A DNA stretch of 64,000 nucleotides from Klebsiella pneumoniae (GTDB lineage Bacteria > Pseudomonadota > Gammaproteobacteria > Burkholderiales > UBA3065), in assembly GCA_945897555.1 (NCBI GenBank), contig CAMDGF010000003.1:1-64000 (forward strand). The letters run 5' to 3'. Position numbers and translations under genes: made by a program. Shown piece by piece: positions 47,086 through 57,372 of this stretch (its first letter is position 1; each line of letters begins with the position of its first letter). The notes under the pieces are model-generated. The model ran no database searches and was not told the DNA's origin. It was given only the letters and a program-made list of their open reading frames with translations.

Positions 47086-47451
47086 ATGGGCAAGACCGTG
47101 TTGACCGTTGACGATTCGGTTTCGATCCGCCAGATGGTGAGCTTCACGCTCAAGAGCGCCGGCTACGAGGTGGTTCAGGCTGCCGATGGCGAAGAGGGTC
47201 TTGCGGTGGCCAAGGCCAACCCCGTGCAACTCATCATCACCGACCAGAACATGCCGAAGATGGATGGGCTGACTATGGTGCGCGCCCTGCGCGCTACAGC
47301 GGTGCATGCGCGGACGCCGATCCTGCTGCTCACCACGGAGTCGAGCGACGCCATGAAGGCACAGGGCAAGGCAGCAGGGGCCACTGGCTGGCTGGTCAAG
47401 CCCTTCGACCCGGCCAAGCTTCTGGAAGTGGTGAAGCGCTGCATCGGTTGA
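47086..47451 (+). CDS. cheY: Chemotaxis response regulator CheY
   Basis: This 121-residue single-domain receiver has the acidic pair VDDS, phosphoacceptor Asp in ITDQNMPKMDG, Thr in LLTTES and Lys in WLVKPFDP. It carries the signal from CheA to the flagellar motor. It lies between the mcp and cheA. Confidence 0.93.
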   Translation: MGKTVLTVDDSVSIRQMVSFTLKSAGYEVVQAADGEEGLAVAKANPVQLIITDQNMPKMDGLTMVRALRATAVHARTPILLLTTESSDAMKAQGKAAGATGWLVKPFDPAKLLEVVKRCIG

Positions 47452-47473
47452 TGCTGCCACGCCTGCGTCGATC

Positions 47474-49690
47474 ATGAGCCTCGACCTCAGCCAGTTCCAG
47501 CAGACCTTCTTCGAAGAGGCTGCCGAGAATCTCGCCAGCATGGAGAGCCTCCTGCTGGGCATCGACATCGCTGTCCCGGCCGACGATGACCTCAACGCCA
47601 TCTTTCGTGCGGCCCACTCCATCAAGGGCGGCGCTGGCATGTTCGGCCTCAACGACATCTCGGGCTTCACGCACGTGCTCGAGACCTTGCTCGACCGCAT
47701 CCGCAAACACGAGATCGCGCTCAACAGCCTGCATATCGACGCCTTCCTTGAGGCGGGTGATCTGATCCGCGCCATGATCGGGCAACACCGCGGGGAAGGT
47801 GCCGCTGATGCCGCTGCCATCGGCGCCTGCCAGGCCCGCCTGGCGGACATGGCGGGTGTCGCGGCGAAACCAGCCTCCGTGACGCCTCCCGAGTCGCCTG
47901 CGGCTGTGTCGCCACCCGCTGCGGTGCCACTCTCGGCTGCGTCCGCAGCCGTCACCGGGTGGCGGCTGGAGCTCGGGCCGATGCCGCCGGCGCTGTTTGA
48001 TCGCGTCAGGGCCGACCTGGCCGCACGCGGTACCTTGACCGTGCGGGCCGAGCCCGACGACCGTGCCACCGAGGGCATCTGGGTGCTCGATCTGGCCACT
48101 CACGCCGCCGGGGCCAGCGCGCCGGCCGACGGGGAATTGCTGGCCGCTGAGCTGCAGTTCATCCTGCCGCCCTCGGCGATCCGCATCGAAGCCATCCTTG
48201 CCGCATCGAACGCCGCTGCCGGGCCTGTCGATGAGGCCGGGTTCGGGTTCTTCGACGATGAGCCGGCCAGTGGCGAAGCCGCTGCGGCTGCACCGGCGCC
48301 GGCTGAGGACGGCAGCTTTGGTTTCTTTGACGACGAACCCACTCCGATGGCCTCCGCCCCGGCGGTGGTGAGCCCGTCAGCGTTGGCTAGCGACGCTGGT
48401 TTTGGCTTCTTCGACGACGAGCCCGCGGCCGTCGCGGCAGTGCCGCCACCGCCACCGCCGCCACCGCCGCCGCCCCGCCCGGCTGGCCCGGCACCCGCTG
48501 GTGCGCCCGATGCCTCCTCGATCCGCGTCAGCGTGGGTAAGGTCGATCAGCTCATCAACCTCGTCGGCGAACTGGTGATCAACCAGGCCATGTTGTCCGA
48601 GACCGCATCGCGCGTCGACCCGGTGCTTTACGAGCAGCTCACCAACGGCTTGGCGCAACTCGAACGCAACACCCGCAACCTGCAGGAATCGGTCATGTCG
48701 ATGCGGATGATGCCGGTGAGCTCGGTGTTCAGCCGTTTCCCGCGTGTGGTGCGCGACATCTCGCAGCGCCTCGGCAAGGACATCGAATTGCGTTTTGTTG
48801 GTGAGAGCACCGAGATCGATCGTGGGGTGATCGAGAAGATGGCCGACCCTCTCACCCACCTGGTGCGTAACAGCCTTGACCACGGCATCGAGACGCCCGA
48901 CGTGCGCATGGCTGCCGGCAAACCCGCGCGCGGCACGCTGACGCTGCGGGCCAGCCATCAAGGTGCGAATATCGTCATCGAGGTCATCGACGACGGCGGT
49001 GGTTTGCGGCGCGAGAAGATCCTTGCCAAGGCCCGCGAGCGTGGCCTGAGCGCTGGCGACAGCATGCCCGACGCCGATGTCTGGCAACTCATCTTCGAGC
49101 CCGGCTTCTCCACCGCCGAGCAAGTCACCGATGTGTCGGGCCGTGGCGTTGGCATGGACGTGGTCCGCCGCAACATCACCGAACTCGGCGGCCGCATCGA
49201 GATCCAGTCGACGCCCGGCCAAGGCACCAGCATCGTCATCCGGCTGCCCTTGACGCTGGCCATCCTCGACGGGCTTTCGGTGGCCCTCGGCGAGGAGACC
49301 TACATCATCCCTCTCGCCTACATCATCGAGTCGCTGCAACCGCAGACATCGGCCATCAGCACGGTGGGTGGCGACAACCACGTGGTCGAAGTGCGCAGCG
49401 AGTATCTGCCGGTGCTGCCGCTGCACCACGTCATCGGCGGACGGCCGCGCGCCAGCCGCTTCGAGGACGGCATCTTTGTCATCCTCGAGTCGGACGCCGG
49501 CAAGATCGCTCTGTTCGTCGACGAACTGGTCGGCGAGAGCCAGGTGGTGATCAAGAGTCTCGAATCCAATTACGCCAAGGTCAGCGGCATCTCCGGCGCC
49601 ACCATCCTCGGAGACGGCCGGGTCGCGCTGATCCTCGATGTGGCGGCGCTGGTGCGCCGCTGCAGCTACGTCCACAGGAGCGCCGCATGA
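47474..49690 (+). CDS. cheA: Chemotaxis histidine kinase CheA with three GFFDDEP linker repeats
   Basis: This 738-residue kinase has an Hpt P1 domain with the phosphohistidine in [10 protein letters not shown] and a P2-like region (about 155-245). A low-complexity linker contains GFGFFDDEP-type motifs three times (DNA about 48239-48424) and a run of at least nine prolines. The P3 dimerisation domain ([17 protein letters not shown]), P4 ATPase ([25 protein letters not shown]) and P5 CheW-like domain follow. Its stop overlaps the cheW start. Confidence 0.95.
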   Translation: MSLDLSQFQQTFFEEAAENLASMESLLLGIDIAVPADDDLNAIFRAAHSIKGGAGMFGLNDISGFTHVLETLLDRIRKHEIALNSLHIDAFLEAGDLIRAMIGQHRGEGAADAAAIGACQARLADMAGVAAKPASVTPPESPAAVSPPAAVPLSAASAAVTGWRLELGPMPPALFDRVRADLAARGTLTVRAEPDDRATEGIWVLDLATHAAGASAPADGELLAAELQFILPPSAIRIEAILAASNAAAGPVDEAGFGFFDDEPASGEAAAAAPAPAEDGSFGFFDDEPTPMASAPAVVSPSALASDAGFGFFDDEPAAVAAVPPPPPPPPPPPRPAGPAPAGAPDASSIRVSVGKVDQLINLVGELVINQAMLSETASRVDPVLYEQLTNGLAQLERNTRNLQESVMSMRMMPVSSVFSRFPRVVRDISQRLGKDIELRFVGESTEIDRGVIEKMADPLTHLVRNSLDHGIETPDVRMAAGKPARGTLTLRASHQGANIVIEVIDDGGGLRREKILAKARERGLSAGDSMPDADVWQLIFEPGFSTAEQVTDVSGRGVGMDVVRRNITELGGRIEIQSTPGQGTSIVIRLPLTLAILDGLSVALGEETYIIPLAYIIESLQPQTSAISTVGGDNHVVEVRSEYLPVLPLHHVIGGRPRASRFEDGIFVILESDAGKIALFVDELVGESQVVIKSLESNYAKVSGISGATILGDGRVALILDVAALVRRCSYVHRSAA
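48239..48424 (+). repeat. Triple GFFDDEP coding repeat within cheA
   Basis: Three copies encoding FGFFDDEP lie near 48242-48265, 48315-48340 and 48400-48424, spaced by Ala/Pro-rich segments. The codons differ between copies (GGGTTCTTC, GGTTTCTTT, GGCTTCTTC), so the protein motif appears conserved rather than recently duplicated. Confidence 0.85.
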
Positions 49691-50163
49691 GTGACCCGCA
49701 GACCATCACCACCGGTTCGCGCAGCGAGTACCTGACGTTTCGGCTCGCCGACGAGGAATACGGCATCGACATCCTCAAGGTGCAGGAGATCCGCGGTTAC
49801 GACCCGGTCACGCGCATCGCCAACGCCCCTGATTTCATCAAGGGCGTGGTCAATCTGCGCGGCAACATCGTGCCGATCATCGACATGCGCATCCGCCTGC
49901 AACTGGGGGAGGTGACCTACGACGAGATGACTGTCGTGATCATTCTCAACCTGGGTAGCCGCGTGGTGGGCATGGTGGTCGACAGCGTCTCCGATGTGCT
50001 GGCCTTGCAGGCTGATCAGATCCGTCCTTCGCCGGAGTTCGGCGGCGCTTTCGACGCGCGCTACATCACCGGGCTGGGTGCACTGGATGACCGGATGTTG
50101 ATCCTCATCGACATCGAGTCGCTGGTGAGTGAAGACATGCTGAGCATCGCATCAGCGGCTTAA
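49687..50163 (+). CDS. cheW: Chemotaxis adaptor CheW
   Basis: This 158-residue CheW domain protein ([24 protein letters not shown], then [19 protein letters not shown]) couples receptors to CheA. ATG 49687 overlaps the cheA stop in an ATGA arrangement. Confidence 0.96.
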   Translation: MSDPQTITTGSRSEYLTFRLADEEYGIDILKVQEIRGYDPVTRIANAPDFIKGVVNLRGNIVPIIDMRIRLQLGEVTYDEMTVVIILNLGSRVVGMVVDSVSDVLALQADQIRPSPEFGGAFDARYITGLGALDDRMLILIDIESLVSEDMLSIASAA

Positions 50164-50185
50164 GGCCGTTACAACGGGGGTGGGA

Positions 50186-51595
50186 ATGAGCGGAGCGCAG
50201 GGCAGCATCTTCGGCAGACTGTTTCGCGATGCGAAGCGGGAGGCCCGTATCGTCGAGTTGCAGGGGGTCTGGGATGCGATCGACAAAGCCTATTGCGTCA
50301 TAGAGTTCGATCTCGGTGGCCGCATCGTGAAAGCCAATGACAAGTTTTTGAAGGCGGTCGGTTATTCGGCTGAGGAAGTCGTCGGCCGGCACCACGGTAT
50401 CTTTGTGCCGAAAGAGTTCGTCGATACCAAGGAGTACCGCGAGTTCTGGGACATGATCGCCGGCGGCCAGCGTTACGATGGCCAGTTCAAGTACCTCGGC
50501 AAGGGTGGCAAAGAGGTTTGGCTCGATGCCACCTACAACCCCATCTGTGACGATGCCGGGAGCCCTTTCAAGGTGATCGAGTTCGCGACCGATGTGACCC
50601 ACCAGCGCAACGCCGAGCAACTCGCGGACGCGGTGCGCGAGAGCCAGGCGGTCATCAACGCCGCTCGGGGTGGAGATCTCACCGGTCGTGTGCCTCTGGA
50701 AGGCAAGACGGGCAAGGTGGCCAAACTCTGCGAAAGCATCAACGCACTCATCGATACGATGTCCTCGGTGGTCGGTCTGGTCAAGGAATCGGTCGAGGCC
50801 ATCAACACCGCTGCCCGTGAGATCGCAGCGGGCAATTCAGATCTGTCCGGACGGACTGAGGAGCAGGCTTCCAGTCTGCAAGAGACCGCCGCAAGCATGG
50901 AAGAGCTCAGCACTACGGTGAAGCAGAACTCCGAAAGCGCCAAGGTCGCTAACGAGCTTGCGATCGGAGCTTCGGGGGTGGCGAGCAAAGGTGGCGAAGT
51001 GGTGAACGAGGTGGTTCGCACCATGGAGGCCATCAGGGAGTCGTCGCACAAGATCTCCGACATCATCTCGGTGATCGATGGCATCGCCTTTCAGACCAAC
51101 ATCCTTGCACTCAACGCCGCGGTGGAAGCAGCGCGGGCTGGCGAACAGGGCCGCGGCTTCGCCGTGGTGGCGAGCGAAGTGCGCAGCCTTGCGCAGCGCT
51201 CGGCTGCGGCTGCCAAGGAGATCAAGACGCTGATCTCGAGTTCCAGCGAGAAGGTCAATCTCGGCTCGCGTCTGGTCGCCGATGCTGGCCACACCATGGA
51301 AGAGATCGTCGGCTCGGTCGGCAAGGTCACCGGGATCATGAGCGAGATCGCCACTGCATCGGCTGAGCAGAGTTCGGGTATCCATCAGGTCAGCGACGCT
51401 GTATCGCAGATGGATGACGCGACCCAGCAGAACGCCGCGCTGGTCGAGGAGGCTGCAGCCGCAGCGGAGTCCTTGCAGAGGCAGGCGGAGTCTCTGTTCA
51501 ATGCGGTCGCCCACTTTAAGGTCCTTGGCGGCGGCGCCCTGATTCCGGCTGGTTCACCTGCCGGCAACCGCCAAGGTCTGGCCCCTGCTCACTGA
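50186..51595 (+). CDS. PAS-containing cytoplasmic chemoreceptor (Aer-like)
   Basis: This protein of about 469 residues has an N-terminal PAS domain (about 20-145: [24 protein letters not shown], then [14 protein letters not shown]) and an MCP signalling domain with tip [20 protein letters not shown]. No membrane span is evident, so it is probably a soluble energy or redox receptor. ATG 50186 is preferred to GTG 50180. It lacks a C-terminal docking pentapeptide. Confidence 0.9.
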   Translation: MSGAQGSIFGRLFRDAKREARIVELQGVWDAIDKAYCVIEFDLGGRIVKANDKFLKAVGYSAEEVVGRHHGIFVPKEFVDTKEYREFWDMIAGGQRYDGQFKYLGKGGKEVWLDATYNPICDDAGSPFKVIEFATDVTHQRNAEQLADAVRESQAVINAARGGDLTGRVPLEGKTGKVAKLCESINALIDTMSSVVGLVKESVEAINTAAREIAAGNSDLSGRTEEQASSLQETAASMEELSTTVKQNSESAKVANELAIGASGVASKGGEVVNEVVRTMEAIRESSHKISDIISVIDGIAFQTNILALNAAVEAARAGEQGRGFAVVASEVRSLAQRSAAAAKEIKTLISSSSEKVNLGSRLVADAGHTMEEIVGSVGKVTGIMSEIATASAEQSSGIHQVSDAVSQMDDATQQNAALVEEAAAAAESLQRQAESLFNAVAHFKVLGGGALIPAGSPAGNRQGLAPAH

Positions 51596-51610
51596 GGATT
51601 GGAGGAAACC

Positions 51611-53878
51611 ATGGATCTGCTGCGAAGAACTCATCTCTGGCAACGCTTCGTTATGTTGGGTGTGATCGGCCTCGTGATGTGTCTGGTGCCACTTTTCAAG
51701 GTGGTCTCACTGAAGAATGCCGAGATCGCCGTGGCTGAGCAGGAGCGTGCGGGTCTGCCGGTGTTGCAGACCGTCATCGACCTGCAGCGGTCGGTCGAGC
51801 GACACCGTGAGGCGGCTGTCAAGGTTCTGCTGGGTGATGCGGCGGCGCAATCGACCCGTGCCGCAGCTGCCGGCGAGATCGAAGCTGCAGTGCGGAACCT
51901 TGCCGACGCTTTTGAGCAGAACGGCTACCTCACCGCAGGCAAAGAGCTGGGCGCGTTCAAGTCGGCTTGGGCCCGGAGTGCGGCAGTGGAGCCCGGTGGC
52001 AGCACCAAGGCGGACGATCTTTTCGACGCTTACGCACCGGCCATGCAGCACGCACTGGTGCTCTCGGACCGTGTGGCGGACGATTCGTCGTTGGCACTCG
52101 ACCCGGTCTCGGAGTCGTATTTTCTGATGACCGCGCTGGTCGATCACCTGCCGCGCATGTCTGATGCACAAGAGACCTTGCGCTTGCGTGGGCAGGTCAT
52201 TCTGGCAGGCGGCGGCGCGACCAGCGCCGACCGCGCGGTGGTGCGCGCTGGCATCGAGCAGGTCGAGTACTTTGCTGGCCGTGCAGTGGCTCAGATGGAC
52301 AAGGCGGTTGCCATGCGTGCCGACCTTCGCGATGAGCTCGGTGAGTTTGGTGGCGTCCACTACACTGCCTTTGGCAAGTACGTGGCGGAGCAGATCCTGA
52401 GCGAGCGAGGCGGCGGGTCGAACGCCCTGGCGGAGTTCAGCGACCTCGGCCTCAAGGCAGTGAACACCGGTTATGCAGACGTCGCCATCATCTCCAAGAC
52501 ACTCGCCTCGCTGCTCGACCAGCGGGCAGCCGACGTGGCTGACCAGCGCGCCGAGGTGCTGCTCGTCATTGTTGCGCTGGGTGCCGCTGCAGTGTTCTTT
52601 GGCTACGCCATCACCCGTTCGGTGACGAGTCCGCTCGGCCGCGCAGTAGCAGCCGCCGAAGCCGTCAGCGCGGGCGATCTCGACTATGCCATTCAAGATT
52701 CCGGCCGCGATGAGGCCAGCCAGTTGCTGCAGCGGTTGCGTCAGATGCAGGACGCCTTGCGCGAACGCAAACAAGAGGATGCCGAACGTCTGGTCGAGGT
52801 GCAGCAGGCTGGCGAGCGCGACCGCAAGGTGGCGGCCGAGGTCGGCGAGGCGGTGTCGCGTGCCGCCGAAGACGATCTGACTCTGCGCATCCAGATCGCC
52901 GACAAGGAAGGCGTGCACGCCGAGTTGTGCAACGGGGTGAACAACATCCTTGAGGGCATGGCGCGAGTGGTCGCGCAGGTCAAGGAGGCCTCGGAGACGA
53001 TCAGCACAGCGACTCGTGAGATCGCAGCGGGCAACACCGACCTGAGTGCGCGCACCGAGGAGCAGGCGTCGAGCCTGCAGGAGACCGCCGCGAGCATGGA
53101 GGAACTCAACAGCGCCGTCCGCCAGAACTCCGACGCCGCGCGTCAGGCCAGCGAACTGGCAGTGGGCGCGTCGGGGGTGGCGAGTCGGGGTGGCGCCGTG
53201 ATGCAAGAAGTGGTGCAGACCATGCACGGCATCAGTGGCGCGTCGGCGAAGATCTCCGAGATCATCTCGGTCATCGATGGCATCGCCTTCCAGACCAACA
53301 TCCTGGCCCTCAACGCAGCGGTCGAAGCTGCCCGTGCCGGCGAGCAAGGTCGCGGCTTTGCCGTGGTGGCGGCCGAGGTTCGGGTGTTGGCGCAGCGATC
53401 TGCGGGTGCGGCCAAGGAGATCAAGGCATTGATCTCCGACTCGGCGGAGAAGGTGGCGGTGGGCTCGCGGCTGGTCGATCAAGCGGGTGCAACCATGCGT
53501 GAGATCGAATCCTCGGTGCGCCATGTCACCGAACTCATGGCCGAGATCGCCACGGCATCGGCTGAGCAGAGTGCCGGCATCCAGCAGGTGAGCGAGGCGG
53601 TGGCGCAGATGGACGATGCCACTCAGCAGAATGCCGCACTGGTGGAAGAAGCGGCCGCTGCCGCCGAATCGCTGCAGGGGCAGGCTGAGTCGCTGTTCTC
53701 GGCCGTGAGCCGCTTCCGCATCCCCGAGAGTGCTCTGGGCGGCGCGCGCGATCGCGCCTCTGCCGCGGGCCAGACGTCGCGGCCACAGGCTTCGCCGGCC
53801 CGCGCCCGGCCGGTCGCGGCGACACGCGTCGCGCAGGTGCAGACCGCGCCGACGGAGAGTGACTGGGAAGAGTTCTGA
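51611..53878 (+). CDS. Transmembrane methyl-accepting chemotaxis protein with xWxxF tail
   Basis: This 755-residue receptor has a first span at about 13-35, a long helical periplasmic domain (about 36-310), a second span near 318-335, HAMP, and an MCP domain with tip [20 protein letters not shown]. It ends in DWEEF, which fits the CheR/CheB docking pentapeptide (NWETF type); it is the only receptor here with one. ATG 51611 follows GGAGG by 5 bp. cheR lies just downstream. Confidence 0.92.
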   Translation: MDLLRRTHLWQRFVMLGVIGLVMCLVPLFKVVSLKNAEIAVAEQERAGLPVLQTVIDLQRSVERHREAAVKVLLGDAAAQSTRAAAAGEIEAAVRNLADAFEQNGYLTAGKELGAFKSAWARSAAVEPGGSTKADDLFDAYAPAMQHALVLSDRVADDSSLALDPVSESYFLMTALVDHLPRMSDAQETLRLRGQVILAGGGATSADRAVVRAGIEQVEYFAGRAVAQMDKAVAMRADLRDELGEFGGVHYTAFGKYVAEQILSERGGGSNALAEFSDLGLKAVNTGYADVAIISKTLASLLDQRAADVADQRAEVLLVIVALGAAAVFFGYAITRSVTSPLGRAVAAAEAVSAGDLDYAIQDSGRDEASQLLQRLRQMQDALRERKQEDAERLVEVQQAGERDRKVAAEVGEAVSRAAEDDLTLRIQIADKEGVHAELCNGVNNILEGMARVVAQVKEASETISTATREIAAGNTDLSARTEEQASSLQETAASMEELNSAVRQNSDAARQASELAVGASGVASRGGAVMQEVVQTMHGISGASAKISEIISVIDGIAFQTNILALNAAVEAARAGEQGRGFAVVAAEVRVLAQRSAGAAKEIKALISDSAEKVAVGSRLVDQAGATMREIESSVRHVTELMAEIATASAEQSAGIQQVSEAVAQMDDATQQNAALVEEAAAAAESLQGQAESLFSAVSRFRIPESALGGARDRASAAGQTSRPQASPARARPVAATRVAQVQTAPTESDWEEF

Positions 53879-53914
53879 GAACGCTCGCCGAATCTTGCTG
53901 CCAGCCGCGTTGCG

Positions 53915-54790
53915 ATGGCTGAAAAGCCCACCACGATGGCCGGTCTGCTGGACTCGATCAAGCCGATCAGTCGTGATTTCGCCTACACCGAGGCCGACTT
54001 CGAGCGCATCACGCGCCTGATCTACAGGCAGGCTGGCATCGCCTTGGCCGCGTCCAAGCGCGACATGGTCTACAACCGCTTGTCACGGCGTCTGCGGGCG
54101 CTCGGTGTGGACCGTTTTGATGCCTACTTGGACCGCCTTGAGCAGAACCAGCGCGACCCGGAGTGGCAGCACTTCATCAACGCACTCACCACCAACACCA
54201 CCTCGTTCTTCCGCGAGGCGCATCACTTCCCGGTGCTGGCGGACTTGTTGCGCCAGCGTATCGGCAGACATGCGCCGGCCATCTGGTGCGCGGCCGCCTC
54301 AACCGGCGAGGAACCCTACTCGATCGCCATGACCGTGGCCGATACGCTCGGGCCCCAAAGCTCACAGGTGCGCATCGTTGCCTCCGACCTTGATACTGCG
54401 GTCCTCGACATCGCAGCCGCCGGGGTCTATCCGATGGACCGTGTGGAGCGGTTGGCGCCCGATGTCTTGCGGCGACATTTTTTGCGTGGCAAAGGCGATC
54501 AGTCGGGCAATGTGCGGATCCGCCCTGAGTTGCAACGCATGATCAGCTTCACCCAGGTGAATCTGCTGGATGAGCGCTTGCCGGTGCAGGGCCCGTTCGA
54601 TGCCATCTTCTGCCGCAACGTGCTCATCTATTTCGACCGCGCGACCCAGGCTCAGGTGGTGCGTCGGTTCGCGCCGCTGCTGCAACCCGATGGTCTGCTG
54701 TTCATCGGCCACTCGGAGAGCCTGTTCCACGTCAGCGATGTGTTCCGGCTGCAAGGGCAGACCATCTATCAGCGGGTCGAGCAAGGTTAG
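53915..54790 (+). CDS. cheR: Chemotaxis methyltransferase CheR
   Basis: This 291-residue SAM-dependent methyltransferase has an N-terminal helical domain (FERITRLIYRQAGIALAASKRDMVYNRLSRRL), TTNTTSFFRE, the SAM loop WCAAASTGEEPYSIAM and FDAIFCRNVLIYFD. It methylates receptor glutamates. It lies between the DWEEF receptor and cheD. Confidence 0.95.
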   Translation: MAEKPTTMAGLLDSIKPISRDFAYTEADFERITRLIYRQAGIALAASKRDMVYNRLSRRLRALGVDRFDAYLDRLEQNQRDPEWQHFINALTTNTTSFFREAHHFPVLADLLRQRIGRHAPAIWCAAASTGEEPYSIAMTVADTLGPQSSQVRIVASDLDTAVLDIAAAGVYPMDRVERLAPDVLRRHFLRGKGDQSGNVRIRPELQRMISFTQVNLLDERLPVQGPFDAIFCRNVLIYFDRATQAQVVRRFAPLLQPDGLLFIGHSESLFHVSDVFRLQGQTIYQRVEQG

Positions 54791-54794
54791 GCGG

Positions 54795-55397
54795 ATGTCT
54801 GATGCCCACCGCGCCAGCTTGCGCTACCGCGAGCGTGCCTTCGACACCATGGCCATCAAGGTGCTGCCGGGTGAGTTCTATGTCACGGCCGAGGAGATCG
54901 CGCTGACCACCACGTTGGGGTCGTGTGTCGCTGCGTGCATCCACGACCCGGTGGCTGGCGTCGGTGGCATGAACCACTTCATGCTCCCCGATTCCAGCGG
55001 CGATCGGGCGCCCGGCATGATCTCGGCATCGGCTCGCTATGGCGTGTACGCCATGGAGTTGCTGCTCAACCAGCTGTATGCCGCGGGCGCGAGCCGCAAG
55101 CGCTTGCGTGCGCGTGTGTTCGGCGGTGCGCACGTGCTGCCGGGCGCAAGTATCTCGCAGGTCGGTGCACGCAACGCCGACTTCGTGCGCGGCTTCCTGC
55201 GCAAGGAGTCGATCGAACTGATCGCCGAGAAACTGGCGGGGACCGAGGCGCTCAAGGTATGTTTCTTCCCAGTGAGTGGCAAGACTTGGGTCAAACCACT
55301 CCCTGTGGCCGACATCGGCAGCGTGGCGCGACTCGAAGCCGAGCATGCGCGACGCATCCGTCGGGCTCCGACGAGTGGCGATGTCGAGTTGTTCTGA
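54795..55397 (+). CDS. cheD: Chemoreceptor glutamine deamidase CheD
   Basis: This 200-residue protein has the catalytic cysteine in TTTLGSCVAACIHD and the histidine in GGMNHFMLP, as in CheD. It deamidates receptor glutamines. ATG 54795 was chosen; it lies 4 bp after the cheR stop. The frame extends upstream only as a shadow of cheR. Confidence 0.95.
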   Translation: MSDAHRASLRYRERAFDTMAIKVLPGEFYVTAEEIALTTTLGSCVAACIHDPVAGVGGMNHFMLPDSSGDRAPGMISASARYGVYAMELLLNQLYAAGASRKRLRARVFGGAHVLPGASISQVGARNADFVRGFLRKESIELIAEKLAGTEALKVCFFPVSGKTWVKPLPVADIGSVARLEAEHARRIRRAPTSGDVELF

Positions 55398-55418
55398 CCG
55401 GGACCGAACAGGAGCAGG

Positions 55419-56480
55419 ATGAAGGCGTTTAGCAGCGAACGGCCGATGCGGGTCATCGTCGTCGATGACTCGGCGGTGGTGCGCGCGGTTCTCACCGAGC
55501 TCATCAATGCCGAGCCCGACATGAAGGTGGTGGGGGCTGCAGCCGATGCTTTTGCTGCGCGTGAAGCCATCCGTGTCTTCGATCCGGACGTCATCACTCT
55601 GGACGTCGAGATGCCGCACATGGACGGGCTCGATTTTCTCGAGAAGCTCATGCGCCTGCGACCGACGCCGGTTGTGATGATCTCGACGCTGACCGAACGG
55701 GGTTCGGAGGCGGCGCTGCGGGCGCTCGAACTGGGGGCCATCGATTTCGTGGCCAAGCCACGCGTCGACGTGGCGCACTCGATGGCAGGTTATGCGCGCG
55801 AGATCACGCAGAAGCTGCGCATCGCCGCCAGTGCGCGGATGCCGACCCAGCGATCCACGCTGGCGGTCACGGGTGGCGCTGCGCTGACGCAGATGCGCCG
55901 TGCGCCGCATCCGGACCAGGTCATCGCCATCGGCGCCTCGACAGGTGGCACCGAGGCGATCAAGCACATCCTGCTGCAGATGCCACCGGATTGTCCGCCG
56001 ATCGTCATCACTCAGCACATGCCGGAGAACTTCACGCGCATGTTCGCCGACCGTCTCGACCGCGAGTGTCGGATCAAGGTGCGCGAGGCTCAGCATGACG
56101 ATCGCTTGCAGCCTGGTCAGGCGCTGATCGCCCCAGGCAATCGGCACTTGCTCATGAAGAAGCGCGCCAGCGGCTACGTCTGCCAGTTATCGGATGCCGA
56201 GCCGGTCAGCCGTCACAAGCCTTCGGTCGATGTCATGTTCGGCTCGGTGGCAACCCAGATCGGTCGACACGCGCTGGGGGTCATACTCACCGGAATGGGC
56301 CGTGATGGTGCCAGTGGCATGGCCGAGATGAAGCGGGCCGGCGCCTACAACATCGCGCAGGATGAGCAGAGCTGTGTGGTCTTCGGCATGCCGCGCGAGG
56401 CCATCAATGCCGGCGGAGTCGATGTCGTGGTGCCACTCGACCGCATCTTCGACCGCCTCATGGAGCGAGTCGGCGCCTGA
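55419..56480 (+). CDS. cheB: Protein-glutamate methylesterase CheB
   Basis: This 353-residue protein has an N-terminal receiver (VIVVDDSAVVRAVLTELI, Asp in ITLDVEMPHMDGLDFL) and a C-terminal methylesterase domain with the triad in GASTGGTEAI, QHMPENFT and GMGRDGASG. It removes receptor methyl groups when phosphorylated by CheA. It is the last recognised che gene of the cluster. Confidence 0.96.
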   Translation: MKAFSSERPMRVIVVDDSAVVRAVLTELINAEPDMKVVGAAADAFAAREAIRVFDPDVITLDVEMPHMDGLDFLEKLMRLRPTPVVMISTLTERGSEAALRALELGAIDFVAKPRVDVAHSMAGYAREITQKLRIAASARMPTQRSTLAVTGGAALTQMRRAPHPDQVIAIGASTGGTEAIKHILLQMPPDCPPIVITQHMPENFTRMFADRLDRECRIKVREAQHDDRLQPGQALIAPGNRHLLMKKRASGYVCQLSDAEPVSRHKPSVDVMFGSVATQIGRHALGVILTGMGRDGASGMAEMKRAGAYNIAQDEQSCVVFGMPREAINAGGVDVVVPLDRIFDRLMERVGA

Positions 56481-56505
56481 CGGCGGCCGCAGCCGGAGAG
56501 TCATC

Positions 56506-56688
56506 TTGGACAATGCCTTGCCCTTGATACTGATCGAAGGTGTGCTGGTGTTCGGCGGCGTACTGGCGTTTGCCTGGTGGCAGTTTCGCGACCTGCGGCG
56601 CGAACGCGAAAAGGCGGCGCGTATGGCCGCCGCACCGCCCCCGCCAAGCGCTGGTCAAGGCGGTGCGGGCGATGGCGGTCTATCCTGA
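56506..56688 (+). CDS. Small single-span membrane protein
   Basis: A 60-residue frame from TTG 56506 (GGAGAG 6 bp upstream) encodes one N-terminal span (LPLILIEGVLVFGGVLAFAWW), a basic stretch QFRDLRREREKAAR and a Pro/Gly tail. It lies 25 bp after cheB and probably belongs to the same transcript. I recognise no family. Confidence 0.6.
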   Translation: MDNALPLILIEGVLVFGGVLAFAWWQFRDLRREREKAARMAAAPPPPSAGQGGAGDGGLS

Positions 56689-57097
56689 GACGATGCGCGA
56701 TGTCCCTTGTGATGCAGAGCATCGAAGTTGGCCGGGGTTGAGCCACCCGCGGCTGCCGCGGGCGCGTGCCGCTCTGTTGTTGATGGCCTGCTTGGCGGGC
56801 GCGATGGCCCCTGGGCTGCCGGCCTCTGCCGCCGTCTCCTGCGATCGCTTGGTGGACAGTGGCGTGCGCGACTGCAACACGCGGCTGAGCCTCGACACCC
56901 ATGAGCTGCTCGAGCAGACCACAGTGAGCCTGACTCCGGAGCAGGTGGAGCAGGCCCGCAGGCAACGCCCCTTGCGCGAACTCGCGCCGAGCCCTGAGCA
57001 GTTCGGCCAGATCCAGACCTACTGCCGCAGCCACGGCGAGATCCGCCGTCGCATCGGCTTGGAGCGTGGCTTGTGTGAGGACGCCCCGCGCGACTGA
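56672..57097 (+). CDS. Putative secreted protein of unknown function
   Basis: A frame of about 141 residues has an internal-looking hydrophobic signal (RAALLLMACLAGAMAPGLPASA) followed by a mature part of about 85 residues with four cysteines (SCDRLVDSGVRDCNTRL, QTYCRSHGE, GLCEDAP). ATG 56672 overlaps the previous gene by 17 bp; ATG 56693 is equally possible. The paired cysteines and signal peptide suggest a periplasmic disulfide protein. I recognise no family. Confidence 0.6.
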   Translation: MAVYPETMRDVPCDAEHRSWPGLSHPRLPRARAALLLMACLAGAMAPGLPASAAVSCDRLVDSGVRDCNTRLSLDTHELLEQTTVSLTPEQVEQARRQRPLRELAPSPEQFGQIQTYCRSHGEIRRRIGLERGLCEDAPRD

Positions 57098-57115
57098 TCG
57101 GCGCGCGACTGTGCG

Positions 57116-57370
57116 TCACGCAGTGGCGGGCCGTTTCTGGAGCAGAAGACGGTAGTAGCCTTCGGTGTCGTCACACCTCAGCAGGGCATGGCCGGTCTGC
57201 CGGCAGAACGCCTCAAAATCGTGCACCGAGGTCGGGTCGGTCGAGAGCACCTCGATCCGCTCACCTGCCCCAATCGCAGCCAGCGCTTTCTTGGTGCGCA
57301 GGATCGGCAACGGGCACTTGAGACCACGGGCATCCACCTGGACCGCCGCTGCGGCCGTGTCGCCCGTCAC
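57116..57370 (-). CDS. TusA-family sulfurtransferase
   Basis: This 84-residue protein has the TusA/SirA motif LDARGLKCPLPIL-like (VDARGLKCPLPILRTKKAL) with the persulfide-carrying cysteine. It transfers sulfur in tRNA thiolation or sulfur metabolism. It starts 2 bp after the peroxiredoxin stop, so the two are co-transcribed. Confidence 0.92.
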   Translation of the reverse strand: MTGDTAAAAVQVDARGLKCPLPILRTKKALAAIGAGERIEVLSTDPTSVHDFEAFCRQTGHALLRCDDTEGYYRLLLQKRPATA

Positions 57371-57372
57371 CC

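Noticed and set aside
51707-53524. 605-residue minus-strand open frame
   Set aside because: It is antisense to a clear methyl-accepting chemotaxis protein gene and has no start context or motif.
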